A stretch of DNA of 64,000 nt from NCBI GenBank assembly GCA_010279815.1, contig QEOQ01000710.1, forward strand, positions 388,161 through 452,160, read 5' to 3'. Position numbers and translations under genes: made by a program. This DNA comes from Brachionus plicatilis. Its lineage: Eukaryota > Rotifera > Eurotatoria > Ploima > Brachionidae. This document shows positions 31,197 through 43,062 of this stretch, in pieces; the stretch's first letter is position 1; every line of letters begins with the position of its first letter. The notes below the pieces were generated by a model. It did not search any database. It was not told the origin of the DNA and was given only the letters and a program-made list of their open reading frames with translations.

Positions 31197-33901
31197 TTAG
31201 TTATACAACAAAAAAAACGAAAACTTTTCTAAGCAATATGTATAATATAAAAAATAAATTAAATTTTTTTAAATCATAATAATAGTTTTTGTTTTAAATA
31301 ATATTAAAAATCAAATGTAATAACATTTTTTTAAATTTACAAGTTTTCAATAAAAACAAAAAAAATTTTAAAAAAATAATAACTTTAAACAAAATTTAAT
31401 TTAGTAAATTAAACATATTTTATTTTTTAGGATAAATTAAAAATTTAATGCACATTTATACTAAAATATTCAAACTATAAAAGAACAAAAAGAAAATATA
31501 TATTCTGAAAAAGTCAAATTGGACTGTCATTAATTTTAAATTAAATTAAGAGGTTATAGTGAACAAAAGAGTAAAAAAATTTTTTGAAAATATTTAGAAT
31601 TTGATTAAAAATTTTTTTTTTAAATTCCTAAATCCAATTTTTATAATTGTATTCATAAAACGATTAAAAAAATAATTTAGGATTAAAAATTAAAAAAATA
31701 ACGATTAAAAAAATAATTTAGGGAGTGACCCCAAGGCACGTCCGAATGGTTCAAGACCTTCGTTTGAGCCCGCATTAAAAAGAAAAATTGATATAAATTT
31801 AGATGACCGAATAAAATTGGAAAAAAAATTCAGATAAAAAGTAACAATTTATTCACTCAACTTCAAAATTTTCTATTTTTTAAATCTTATCCTAAATATT
31901 ATAATCTTAAATATTTTTAAATATTATTTTTATTATTCTTTAAAAATAATAACAATTTTAAAATTTATACTAAAAATTAACATACTTTAAATAAAATTTC
32001 TTTTTTTTTTTTCCATATTTAAAAGATAGGGAAAAAAAATTTACGAATCGCTATGTAAAAGGATTTGAATATGAGGTTTGCACTCTTCCTCCATTTTTTT
32101 TAAAATTTAAAACAAAAATAAACTTTACAAATTGTCTTGAAAAAATTTAAGCTTTTATTAGGCGGTTAATCAATTACATTTAAAATTGATAAATTAAAAA
32201 AACATAACGATTAATAAATAAAAATTGTTGGGAAAATATTAAAAATTAGAAAAGAAATTAATTTTAAGTTAAAAAATGATTTCAGATCATTCTTTAAATT
32301 TACAGATTTGACTTATAAGATTAAAAAATTTTTGGCCAATAAATCAATAAAATGATTGCCAGGTCTAATTGACCAGACCGGGCTTTAATGGTATAAAAAA
32401 ATGGGACTTACTAGAGATAAAAATATTTTAAAATGAGCAGGAAAATATTCTAAAAGAGGAAACAGAAAAGGAGAATCACAGAAAATTCTAGAACAAGATG
32501 TTTTTTTTATCTTGGTGATTATGCTTTATCAAATAAGGTTAAAAATCAAGAAGTATTCACTAAATTCAATAAATAAAATTTAATTTTAATTTATTTTATT
32601 TATCTAATCCCAGTAAAACACCAAAAGGTGACTTAAAATTTGATATAAAAAAAGAAAAAATATGTTCAAAATATGTATTAATTTTAATTAACGAAGGAAA
32701 TATCAATGATCAAAAAAATATCAGTATTTTGAGATTAATTTTATTTGTCTCTATGATCTTTTTTTATTGGTTCTTTTCTAATTTTTTTGGCAATTTGTTA
32801 ATTCATTTTAAATAAATGTTAAGTTTTTTTATCGCTCTTTAAATAATTCTAGAATTGGTGTTTAGATTTGTAAAGAAATATAACTAAAATATTTAGACTG
32901 TTTTTTTTAAATTAATCGAAAATTAAGTATAGCAAAAAATTTAATTTTTAATTCTGAAATAACATAGAATTTATTATAATCGATTTAATGCAAAATGATT
33001 CTTTGCATTTTTTGTTAAATAAAAAATTTTTTTTTTTCACCTTTTAAAACATACTTAACGTACCTCCATTCATTTATTAAGAATTAAATTTTTTATTGGA
33101 ATTTTTGAATGAAAATTCACATTGTCAATTTTTGAATATATTTTGATTAAAGCAATTTGTTTAGAAAAAAAACTATTTTCATTAGAATCTGCAGTTGATG
33201 CAACGACGACGAACACACTTCATCCTCTATTCAAACGAAAATAATAACCACCCGTTACATCCCTAGATGGGAATTGACATTTTTATATGGTCGGATTATG
33301 TTCATTTTGCGCGATTATATTGCACTGAAAAAAAGAACTTTTCTCAGATTTCTATGTTTTTCACTTTTATCTAAGTTTAAAGATGAATATTTATATTTGA
33401 TCAATAAAGAAATCGATTTCTGAGGGCAAAAATTTAATAAAAAAAAAACTTGCATTGAGTACTTTTAATTTCTTAGTCTAAAAGCCCATTACGGGAACAA
33501 AATTGACAAAATTTATAACGTAATCTTACGATAGCAAAATAAAACTCAAAGGAAAGAATAATACCTTTATCCTTTTGTATTCTTCGCACTTGCTATTAAA
33601 TAAAAAAGTTTAAAAAAAACATAAATAATTCTACTAAATCCCGATAAACCAATAAAGCAGGGGAGGTGCGGATATTAAAAGGCATTAAAAGACATGGAGG
33701 TGGCCTTCTTGTGTTATTAAAAAAACATTTTGAAATAAACCCGAAGATTTTATTCAATCGCAATCGAGTTAAAAATTATTTATTTGATTAAGCACTGATC
33801 TAAATATGGAATTTTACATTTAAAATCATAATAGCTTTCATTTTCAGACCTTAATTTTTAAATATTGATTTTTTGGTAAAATAATTTTATGAATATTTTC
33901 T
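31197..33901. other. Long AT-rich interval without a convincing gene
   Basis: A local tandem duplication is at 31670-31725 (ACGATTAAAAAAATAATTTAGG). A GC-richer patch at 33195-33330 has no clear frame. A phrase RHGGGLLVLLKKHF near 33695 hints at a non-LTR endonuclease remnant but is too short to call. Confidence 0.35.
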
Positions 33902-33960
33902 AGGTAACAGCAAAAAAGAGAACTAAAAAGACGCAGTTATTTCCAAATAAAAAGTAAAAC
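33902..33960 (+). repeat. Left member of a direct repeat flanking the ABC-nuclease gene
   Basis: CTAGGTAACAGCAAAAAAGA followed by GAACTAAAAAGACGC. A related sequence is at 37721-37780. The copies are imperfect (roughly two thirds identical by eye). Confidence 0.4.
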
Positions 33961-34408
33961 TAACGAAAATTAAAAACTATTCCACAGAAGTAGATATTGG
34001 GGTATCAATGGGAGTGTTTGTATTTATGTTTGTTTTAATACCTGGGAAATATTCATTAAATATTTAAACCAAAAAATCAATATTCAAATAATTAAGAATT
34101 GAAAATAAAAGCTTTTATGATTTTAGAAATAAAATTAAATTTTTTGATAAGTGCTTAATTAAAATTATATTGTGCTTAATTATAATTTTTTTTTAAAGAA
34201 AATATAGCAAAATAGATGATTCAAAAAAATTCATTTAATTTTTTTTTGAAAACATTCAAATTTTTTTGTTAAACTTTATATTAAAAAATATCTTTTTAAA
34301 ATAAATTTTATTTCAAAAATTAAATATAAATTAATCTTTAAAATTTTAATTTCGTATTTTTGACTTATGATTGACACTTTTTGACATTTTTCTTCGATTT
34401 ATTGGTTT

Positions 34409-36973
34409 TTAGCTAGGTTTTTTTGATATGTTTGTCACTTTCTTTTTTAGACTTAAAAAGTCACACTTGTAAAGAGTACTTTTATCTATAAAATTAAAAT
34501 TATCTTTATAATTATTATTGTCATATTCGATAAATTTTAATCTTAATCGAAAATTAAAATTAGAATAAACAAGTTGATCCAGTTTTTTAAAATATTCAAT
34601 ATTAGTAAGAATTTTTTTCCTATTTCGGCTAGTTATATTAATTTGTGATTGTGAAATATTTTTCATTATGTCATTGGTTTTAGTTTCGAAGTCTTCAAAT
34701 ATATCAAAATGGGGTATATTATCAATAAAAACTTTTTCAATAATTGCTAAATCATTTAAATATTCTTTGATTTTATTTTCTGAGTTTATATTTGATAATA
34801 AATTGATCGAATTTCTTTTTCCAGAGAATTTTATTGATTCTGGATATAATAATTCTAAAGCGTTTATTATTTTCTTAAATTGAACATTTTGATGACTTGT
34901 TTTATAATTTTCAAAATTTTCGAAAATATTTCTAAAACTATTACATTTGTTTAAGAATTCATCTTTTTTATTCATTACCTTATTATTAAATTCATCATTT
35001 TGATTACTTTGAAACGATATAAAATTAAATTTGCATTCAAATGTTGAAATATCTAAAGTGTTTGATTTTGTCGGGTTAAACAAATCTTCAAAAATTTTTA
35101 TTTTGACTAAATTAAATTGCTTTTGAATTGTTTCAACAAATTTATCATCGTCATCTGAATTTTTAATCTGATATAAATGGATGGTTTTATTTGAATTAAT
35201 ATTTTCAAAAATCATCAAATCCCATGCTGGATTATTTTGGGATGTAGGCCAAACAATATGATAACCTGAATCGACTTTATCGCAATCGAAATTAGATAAA
35301 TAGTCTACTTCATGGTGTTTTTTTATGTCGGAATCTTTCAAAGGTTTTCCAACCATTATACTTATTACATCTTTTCTTTTATTTTTATCTTTTAACAATC
35401 TTTTTATAAAATCTTCTAATAAACATCCATACATTGTTCCGGATATTATTTCATTATTTTCATTAGAACAAATTGATTTATATGTCTGTTGAACTGATTC
35501 AATAGGCTGTTCATTAACACTAAATAAGTTTATAATATTTTTTGCTAAGATTTCATAAGAAAATGATTTATCTTTATCAACAACTATTTCCATTTTATTA
35601 TTATTATCATCATATTTCATTACAAATATATTTTCTCCATCAACTGATGTTGAACTTAATGTTAAATAATTGTGAGTGGTCATTATAACTTGGATATTCA
35701 TTTCATCAACTAATTCATTTTTTATAACATCAATAAATGTATCTACAAGATTAGCTTCACAATGAGAATCAGGTTCATCTAATAATAACACTTGTTTTAT
35801 ATTTCCATCAATATTTTTCATTTTAATATTCTCTCTATCTTTAATTAATAAAAACAAATGTAAAATTAGTCGCTCTCCCGGTGACAAATCTTTAAATCTA
35901 ATTTTCATTTTATCACTTATTCTTGTAAAAATTATTCTTTCATTTACATCAGATTTGTCAACAAAACCTTTGCTGTTTTTTTCAATCCTGTATGGAAATT
36001 TCTAACCATACTTATTTTTTGTGACCATTTTATTAGTTACTGATTCACATTCTTCATTACCAGTTAATTGATTAATTTCATCTAATTCAAATTGATAGCG
36101 CATATTAAGCATTAACAATTGTTTCAAGCTTCCATAACAAATTTTTTTCAGCATTTGTCGTCTAAAATATTTCTTAAATTCGTCAAAATAAATCTTTCTT
36201 TCATGATCATTTGTCGAGTTTATATCTGTATCATATTCGTTTCTTGATAAGTAGTAATTAAAAAAAATTCTATGAAAATCGATCAGAATTTTATTATTAT
36301 TTTTTTCTTGTTCACTTATATTCATTAAAGTGGATTCATCATATACATTTTTAAAAAATTGTTCTTTAATTTCTTTTACCTTATTTTGTATTGACAATTT
36401 TTCCCAAGTGGTTTTAAGAATTGCATTTGTTTCTTCCCATTTGATAAAATTACAATTAAAGGTTTCCAAAATATTCTCAGTGACCAAAGGATGATCAGTT
36501 TTATCCGGATCATATTCATCATCATGTTCACCATAATCTAATCTTCTTACTATCATATAAGGATAATTTTCATTTTTAATAGTTACAATATATTCTCGAA
36601 TTAATTGTAGTAATCTTGATTTACCAATTCCATTTTTACCAGTTATAACCATGAATTTATTATAATCTTTTGAAGCTTGCTCTTCTGAATTTGAATTTAA
36701 AGATTCTGAAGAAATTGTTTTAGATTCGAATGTTAAAAATGAAAATGATTTACTTCCTGCATTTGCTACTTTTCCGGTTTCCGTACTGGCTGAAGAAGGT
36801 TGGTCAGGATTGCTTGCTGAATTAGAGATGCCTTGAGTTGAAGGTTGTGGATCTTGAGAACTATTAAAATTAAAATCTTGATGCTTCTTACAAAATTCAA
36901 CGAATTTTCCATCGAAAATGTTAAAAAAACTCATTTTAAAATCAATCAACTTGATAACAAAATAACTATTCAA
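34409..36973 (-). CDS. ABC-type ATPase fused to a putative PD-(D/E)xK nuclease; one in-frame TAG
   Basis: One frame of 854 codons on the minus strand, broken only by TAG at 36002-36004. Start 36973 is the longest; the ATG at 36934 (AAAATGAG) may be the real one. Residues 36-75 form a Ser/Pro/Gln linker. Walker A GKNGIGKS is at 112-119, the ABC signature LSPGER at 363-368, Walker B VLLLDEPD at 395-402 and the switch His (TTHN) at 434. Thus a complete ABC ATPase of the SMC/OLD/AAA_15 style with a short insert and no membrane span. After 510 the pattern E520, PAWD (D585), then HLYQIK (Q602, K604) fits a restriction-like nuclease with a QxK active site. The remaining 230 residues are Asn/Lys-rich and helical. 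No introns. Close analogues I know are bacterial conflict-system ATPases and Crinkler-type effectors, so a nucleic-acid-directed role is inferred, not shown. Confidence 0.7.
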
Positions 36974-37720
36974 ACTCTTTTAAATTAAATGTTTATAAAA
37001 TTAAATTAAATTTATTTCGTACTAAATGAATAAGTTTGATCATAGCTGGAAAATAGTTCACTTATAAAAAGAGTGTAAGAGATTAAAGTATCTTATTATG
37101 GCAAAAAAGTGGATTTAGTGAAAAGACCTCGAGATTACTTTTAAAAATAATCAACCCGAATAGAAGCTGTTCTTATAGTTACTTTTTAAAATATTACTTA
37201 TGTTTTCACATAATTGCATTAGCTGTTAAAATTTATAGAGATGCCTATAAAATACAATAAAGATCCTATTGTTCCAATAGCTCAGATAGGTCGAAAAGCT
37301 AATGCAAAAAAATGTTTGGTTAATCAATGAAATATTTTTAAAAAAAATGTTTGGTTAATGTTTGGTTATTAATAAAATGTTTGGTTAATCAATGAAATAT
37401 TTAGACAATTTTTTATTAATTTAGACATAAACTTCCCTTTTTAGTTTTTAAAAAAAAATGAATAAGAATTATTTAACCAAAAAAAATCGATGTTTATCAA
37501 AATCAGAAATTCAAAATGGAGAAAATAAAAATCTAAATTTTATGTTATATTTTCATTTTAAATAAATTTTAAATACATGATTTAAAAAAATACTAAAATG
37601 AATTAAAAAAGCTTTATTTGAAATAGAAAAAATTATTTTTAATGAATGTTAAAGACAACAGTTACAATACAGGTAACTGTTTTGTTTTACCCAGGTACCA
37701 TTTACTTATTAGTTGTTTCT
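36974..37720. other. Upstream region of the ABC-nuclease gene
   Basis: AT-rich. Contains a small local repeat of AATGTTTGGTTAATCAATGA at 37310-37400. No other gene; no clear TATA box beyond AT background. Confidence 0.3.
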
Positions 37721-37780
37721 TAGGTAACAGCTAAAATAGAGAAGTAAAAGCACGCTATTTTTTGCCAACAATACAGTTAT
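37721..37780 (+). repeat. Right member of the direct repeat flanking the ABC-nuclease gene
   Basis: TTAGGTAACAGCTAAAATAG followed by AGAAGTAAAAGCACGC, same order as at 33902. Confidence 0.4.
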
Positions 37781-38642
37781 CTGGCTTAACCAAATTTTTT
37801 TAAAATAATTGATTTTTTTAGAAAAATTAATTATTAAATTTCTTTGGTATTGTTCGATGTTAAAAACGAAACTTTTAAAAATAATTAAAATAAAAATTAA
37901 AATTGAATTTATTTCTAAATCAAATTTAAAGTTAAATTATATCATGAATAAAAAAACACTACTAAATATTTATTTATTTGTTACTTTTCAATTTCTTTTC
38001 AATAATTTTTCTTTATTGCTACTTTACAGTATTTGAGTCATCTTCACGATTAAAATTTTTTTTGGCTAAAATAAGACCATAAAAACAAGACCAAGACCGG
38101 ACCAAGCCCATACAAGACCTAATTTTACGTAATGTTGAAAATAATAAAATAAATGATTAATATAAAATTGTAAAAGCTAATTCTCAATCAAAATTATTTT
38201 ATTCTATTTTTCTGTAAATTCAATTTTCTTTTAAAATTTTTTTCTTATTTTCTAATTTTTTATATTCTGTAGTTAACTCAAGAAATGAATGCACACAACA
38301 AAACTTCAAGTATTCCATTTTAATATATGAAAAAGCAACCATCCATTCCATTTTAAAATTTCACAATATTTACTATATATAAAATATTTTTTTGTTTTTG
38401 ATGTTGCCTTATTTTATCAACATGTCACATTCATTTAAGGAGATTAAATTATCATGTGCAAATGATGGTATGTTTTTCGTTTAAAAGAAAGAAAAAATTA
38501 TGCTAAAATTTTTATTTAGAGATTTTAGATTTAAAATAATTTAAATTATGATTTTTTTATTTGATAATTTTTTATTTGAAATTTAAAAAAATTAATTTAT
38601 TATTAAAATATCTTAAGAGTAAAACAATTAATTTGAAGGAAC
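37781..38642. other. AT-rich spacer, chance frames only
   Basis: Hydrophobic low-complexity frames such as 37809-38036 and 38561-38842 look like translated A/T tracts and a microsatellite. Confidence 0.35.
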
Positions 38643-38644
38643 TA

Positions 38645-39312
38645 CAGTACATCTTAAAACTAACTTCATCGATTTCTTTCCTCTCCTCTTCCTTTCCTCT
38701 TCCTCTCTTCTTCCTCACTTATTCCTTTCCTCTTCCTTTCCTCTTCCTTTCCTCTTCCTCACTTCTTCCTTTCCTCTTCCTTTCCTCTTCCTCTCTTGAA
38801 AAAAGAAAAATAAAGAATATAATAAATTATGCTAATTTATAATCTCCAATATTTAAATGAAACTATTCAATACGGCAAGCAACTTACAATTGAATCATTA
38901 TTTTGATCAATTTATTTTACTTAATTTTATTTGCCTGTGGTAGCCAATAGGTTCATCTAAAGTTATGAATTAGCATAATTTATTATTTTCTTCAATTTCT
39001 CTTCATCCTAGTGAGGAAGAGGAAAGGAAGAGGAAAGGAAGAGGAAAGGAAGAGGAAAGGAAGAGGAAAGGAAGAGGAAAGGAAGAGGAAAGGAAGAGGA
39101 AAGGAAGAGGAAAGGAAGAGGAAAGGAAGAGGAAAGGAAGAGGAAGAGGAAGAGGAAGAGGAAAGGAAGAAGTGAGGAAGAGGAAAGGAAGAAGTGAGGA
39201 AGAAGAGAGGAAGAGGAAAGGAAGAGGAAAGGAATAAGTGAGGAAGAAGAGAGGAAGAGGAAAGGAAGAGGAAAGGAAAAGAAAGCGATGAAGTTAGTTT
39301 TAAGATGTACTG
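38645..39312. mobile_element. Tc1/mariner-type MITE with polypyrimidine and polypurine arms
   Basis: Ends CAGTACATCTTAAAACTAAC and mirror, flanked by TA on both sides (38643-38644, 39313-39314). The left arm (38678-38798) is a CCTCTTCCTTT repeat and the right arm (39011-39290) is the complementary 11-bp GAGGAAAGGAA repeat. An inner inverted repeat (AATAAATTATGCTAATT) lies between. The two arms can pair over more than 100 bp. No gene. Confidence 0.75.
39011..39290 (+). repeat. Polypurine minisatellite, 11-bp unit GAGGAAAGGAA
   Basis: About 15 clean units, then irregular GAAGTGAGGAAGAGG variants. Pure purine on the plus strand. The complementary pyrimidine tract is at 38678-38798. Confidence 0.85.
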
Positions 39313-39599
39313 TAATATAAAATTAAATGAAGAAGGTGGAGGTACTTGTCTACATTCGATGCGAATACACTAAAAGAAAAAAAAAATTTTAGCATCAATT
39401 GAAAGTATTTATTTCCAAATTTATTTTAAAAAAATATGCTTTAATTTTCTTTCATGCTATAAGGCTTCTAACAGATATATTAATGATAGTGATTATCTAG
39501 ATAAAATTGGAAATTTCCTTTTAACCATAAACATCGAAGATCAAAAATAAAAGAACTAAAATAAAATTTAAAGCCCTTTTAATGATAGATGAATTAATT

Positions 39600-40685
39600 G
39601 TTACATTACCTTGTGGTTTTAGTTGTATATAGAAGGAGGTTTCTCAAAATGAAATCAAATTATGATGTCCGTTCTGCAAAAATCATCTTATTACCAGTCA
39701 AGAATGTTTGAACATGACAAAAAATAAGGTATTGATAAAGGAGAAAAAATTTGAGTTAAAAAAGAAAATTTCACTGATTGTTTGCAAACTTTTCAAATGA
39801 ATAACCAAGATCTGAAAAGCTTCATTGATGAAACATTTTAAAGTTTAAAAAATCAAATAGATCTTCGACGTGTAGAAGTTAAACTAATAATTGAAAAAAA
39901 AAAGATGATTTTTATGAGAATTTATTAGAAATGATCGAAGATGAGAAAGAACAAAAAATTAATGAATTCAAAAAAAAGTTTGAACAAACTTTAGAGTTAG
40001 AACAAGACTTAATCAATTTTAATATTAACAATGTTATATTTTTTAATTTTAAATTTAATTTAATTGATAACTTTTGTGATAAAATTGAAAAAGGAATTCA
40101 ATTTTTAAGAGATGAAAATAAATTCAATTTAAACAATTGGGTTTTAATGAAGGAAGTGAAAACTTCGAAGTAGAAAATACATTTGGAAATTTAGAATGGC
40201 AAGAAACTCTAGATAGTGAGAATAAAAATCAAGCTGACTTTAGTTTTTTGTTTAAAAAATTTTGAAATTTTTCAAATACGAAAAATTCAGAAAAAAAATC
40301 AAGTTTATTAAAAGCAAAAGATTTAGAATGGTAAATATTCGTAAAATTAAGCGAAAATAATTCAAGTGGAAAGACACTAGGATTTTATTTAAATTGTAAA
40401 TCTATCAACGATTCAAATTATGCATCTATAAATGTTAATGCTGTATTTAGAGTTCTTAATTTTAGCAATAAATTAAAGGTGGCTAAAATCGAATATTTAC
40501 TTGATAAGGACCGTTCTTCATGGGGCTTCCAAAATTTTTTGACAGTAAATGAAATAATGAATCAAAACAGTGGATTTTATGACTATGTAAAAGAAAGTGT
40601 TATTCTTGAAATTAGAATTTTTAGTGCTGATATTTATCATAAAAATACAAAACGTTTGGTAGAAAAAAAAAGGGTTGTTAATTGA
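39600..40685 (+). pseudogene. RING-like / coiled-coil / MATH-domain protein, decayed (NDPKH-IDLS family, copy 2)
   Basis: Pieces in order on the plus strand: CPFCKNHLITSQECLNMTKN (end of a RING-like finger and start of the coil), LKNQIDLRR, a 75-residue helical frame at 39931-40173, then a MATH-like region 40330-40685 with TLGFYLNCK, WGFQNFLTVNEIM and ILEIRIFSAD. The order RING, coil, MATH resembles TRIM37/TRAF-type E3 ligases that bind targets through MATH. Stops and frame changes occur in the coil region and a TAA lies at LEW-stop-IFV. Truncated copies are at 29.7 and 42.9 kb, so this is a repeated family. Confidence 0.55.
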
Positions 40686-40909
40686 ACTGGATTTCAAATT
40701 TTTGAAGTTTTTGAGAAAACTTCAAGTTTATTTTTCAACACTTCGAAATTTTTTGACAAAGGTAAATTGAAATTGAAATATTAAATATGAAGTGAAATTT
40801 TAAAAATTTAAAGCCGGTAGAACTTAATACTTCGAAATTTTATACTTGAATCAAAAGTTTTAAGTTTGAAATTATCAAGTTTAAAATTTAGAAGTTTGAA
40901 ATCTTGAGG

Positions 40910-41265
40910 GGGGCTGTGAAGTTGATTTCAATTCGATCATTTCAATTCAGAAAAATTTGAATAACTTTTTTACTAAAAGAGATAATTTAGTTTTGTAAAA
41001 TGCTCAATTATAAGCAAATTTGCTTATTTCAGTAAAATAAGTCTACAAAATACTCTGCAATTTTATGCATTTTGCACACCATTAAAAAGTATTCAAATCA
41101 ATTGTGCACTTACTTTGCAGAGTTTTTGCAGACATATATTTTCGGATTAAGCAAAGTTGCTTAAACATTAAGCATTTTACAGAACTAAATTATTCCTTAT
41201 AGTAAAAAAGTTATTCAAATTTTTCTGAATTGAAACGATCGAATTGAAATGAACTTCACAGCCCC
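40910..41265. mobile_element. Mutator-like (MULE) MITE with about 100-bp inverted ends and 9-bp target duplication
   Basis: Starts GGGGCTGTGAAGTTGATTTC and ends with the mirror; inverted identity extends about 100 bp on each side. ATCTTGAGG is duplicated exactly at 40901-40909 and 41266-41274. Long ends, a G-rich terminus and a 9-bp duplication are the Mutator pattern. The interior (CTCTGCAATTTTATGCATTT) has a related remnant at 62475-62570. Confidence 0.8.
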
Positions 41266-41439
41266 ATCTTGAGGTCTGAAATTTCTAATTTTAAAAATTT
41301 CTTTTCTAGTTAAAATTGACAAAAACAAATTAAATATAAATATCTACATTTACAAAATTTAATAGATAATTTTGAAATTTTTGAAATGCTTTTTGATTTA
41401 GCAAATAAGCCTCCTAGCTAGACGGGTCCAACTCCGGTC

Positions 41440-41905
41440 TCAACATTGAAAAGGCGAAAAAAATAGAACCAAGATCGTGGGTTTGGCAAAGCCAAAATTT
41501 TGTCAAAATAAATGAATCGTCTGTCAAGTGTAATATATGTCAACCAGTGATAACTATTTATAGCAGTTCAACAACTGAGTTGGTTAAACATTTAGCCGAA
41601 AAACATAAAATTTCAAAATTATCACATGAAAATATTAGACTAAGTAAACTTTTTTTCTTAGATTTTTAGGAGATGGCGAATAAACCAGAAGAAAGTCCTA
41701 AAACAATTAAAGAGTACCTTGCACCAGATATAAAAATTGAAAAAATAAACTAGAAACTAATCAGCTTTATTATTGCCAACAATTTGTCTTTTAACATTAT
41801 AAATTCCGAAGAATTTCAAGAGATACTTGACACAATTAAATCTCATTACTACAAATTACCTTGTCGTCAAACGTTGAGATATAAGTTGTTACCCGAGATG
41901 GTATA
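41440..41905 (+). pseudogene. hAT transposase N-terminus with BED zinc finger
   Basis: RSWVWQSQNFVKI, then VKCNICQ, TTELVKHLAEKH gives the BED-type C-x2-C...H-x4-H finger. LISFIIANNLSFNIINSEEF and YYKLPCRQTLRYKLLPEM follow, which is the usual hAT N-terminal continuation. TAG occurs after LDF and after KIN in the same frame; a small GTAAAC...TTTTAG interval could be an intron remnant near the first. The C-terminal half is missing. Confidence 0.75.
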
Positions 41906-42261
41906 AAAATTTCAATACTTTTAACAAAATTTTTCAATTATTTTAAACTCCAAAAATTTAATATTTACAATTTCATATTTTATAATTTTGGACCTATAGT
42001 TTTTAAATTTATTATTTCATTCTTCAAAATTTTAAACTTCGAAATTTAGAATCGAACCTATTTTTTTGTATTCGAAATTATTAAAAAAAGAAATAAAAAT
42101 AAATATTGAAACTCAATTTTTTCAAAACTAAATTTAATTTCAAGTAAGAATTTATTTCAATTAAAATTTTAAAATTTCAAAGTTCTTAATTTTACCTGAA
42201 GTCGAAAAGTATGAAAAATTTTCGAAGTTTTGAAACTTCAATTAACAACCCTAGAAAAAAA

Positions 42262-42520
42262 TGTCTGTGGAACAGTCAAATGGTATAATGTGAAAAATGG
42301 TTTTGGTTGTTTAGCTCGAAATGATACCGTTGAAGAAATATTTTTCCATCAAAGTAAAAGTTTAGAAAAGAATAAAAATCAGTAAAAAAAAAAGCTTTGG
42401 CAAAGGTGAGCAAGTTGAGTTTTATGTAGTTCAAGGTGAAAAAGGTTTAGAAGCCGCCAATGTTACAGGTCTAAATGTTCAACCTGTTCAGGGGTTAATT
42501 TTTGCAACAAAGAACAAGTA
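42262..42520 (+). pseudogene. Y-box / cold-shock-domain protein fragment
   Basis: VCGTVKWYNVKNGFGCLARN contains CSD motif RNP1 (NGFGCLA). EEIFFHQS is RNP2. After a TAA and frame change it continues [20 protein letters not shown] and ANVTGLN, the end of an animal Y-box CSD. No intron within the domain, so it may be a retrocopy. Y-box proteins bind RNA and package mRNA; this copy is broken. Confidence 0.7.
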
Positions 42521-42904
42521 ATGAAGGCGAAATAGGAAAAAATCAAATTACATTCTAAAAATATTATTTAATTGAAAAATAAATTGATCTGTGCATTGTG
42601 TCAAATATACATGTTTACCTTAACAAAACAAATCGACTAATTGAAAACTTGTTTTCTACTTAATTATCTTTTTTAATTTTTGAAAATAAAAAAAGATTAA
42701 AAATCTATTTCTAATATATAAAAATATTAATTTCCCTAAGTTTGGGCTTCTTGAATTCATTTCACTTATTTAATTTAAAAACCAACACCGTGTGAATTTA
42801 GAGACAATTTTAACAACCAAATTATTTATTTAAATTTAAAAAAAAAGAGACAACTAAGCAAATGAATGATCTAAACATTTCACTTCGGTTTTTCAATTAG
42901 ATAT
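42521..42904. other. AT-rich spacer
   Basis: Nothing recognised between the Y-box fragment and the next family remnant. Confidence 0.3.
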
Positions 42905-43062
42905 ATAGACGTTTTTTACAACGGATGAAGAGTTTTTAAAAGAATTTGAAGATTAAAGAAATGATCCTAAACATTTTATTGACTTGAGTGATGATGGATT
43001 TAAAAATAAAATTGACTTTCGCAGAGATGAAATCAAAATAATTTGTTTGAGTAATAAAAATT
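42905..43062 (+). pseudogene. NDPKH-IDLS family fragment, copy 3
   Basis: TTDEEFLKEFED, stop, RNDPKHFIDLSDDGFKNKID, then FRRDEI. Matches the coil segment of the copies at 29.7 kb and 39.8 kb. Short and truncated. Confidence 0.45.

Noticed and set aside
31731..31780. tRNA or tRNA-derived SINE head (GTCCGAATGGTTCAAGACC)
   Set aside because: It looks like a D-arm, but no acceptor stem, anticodon arm or T-arm could be folded around it.
33660..33760. Non-LTR endonuclease motif RHGGGLLVLLKKHF
   Set aside because: Only about 15 residues, with no supporting catalytic motif on either side.
38561..38842. Ser/Leu/Phe-rich frame over the CCTCTTCCTTT repeat
   Set aside because: Translation of a minisatellite; no start context or conserved motif.
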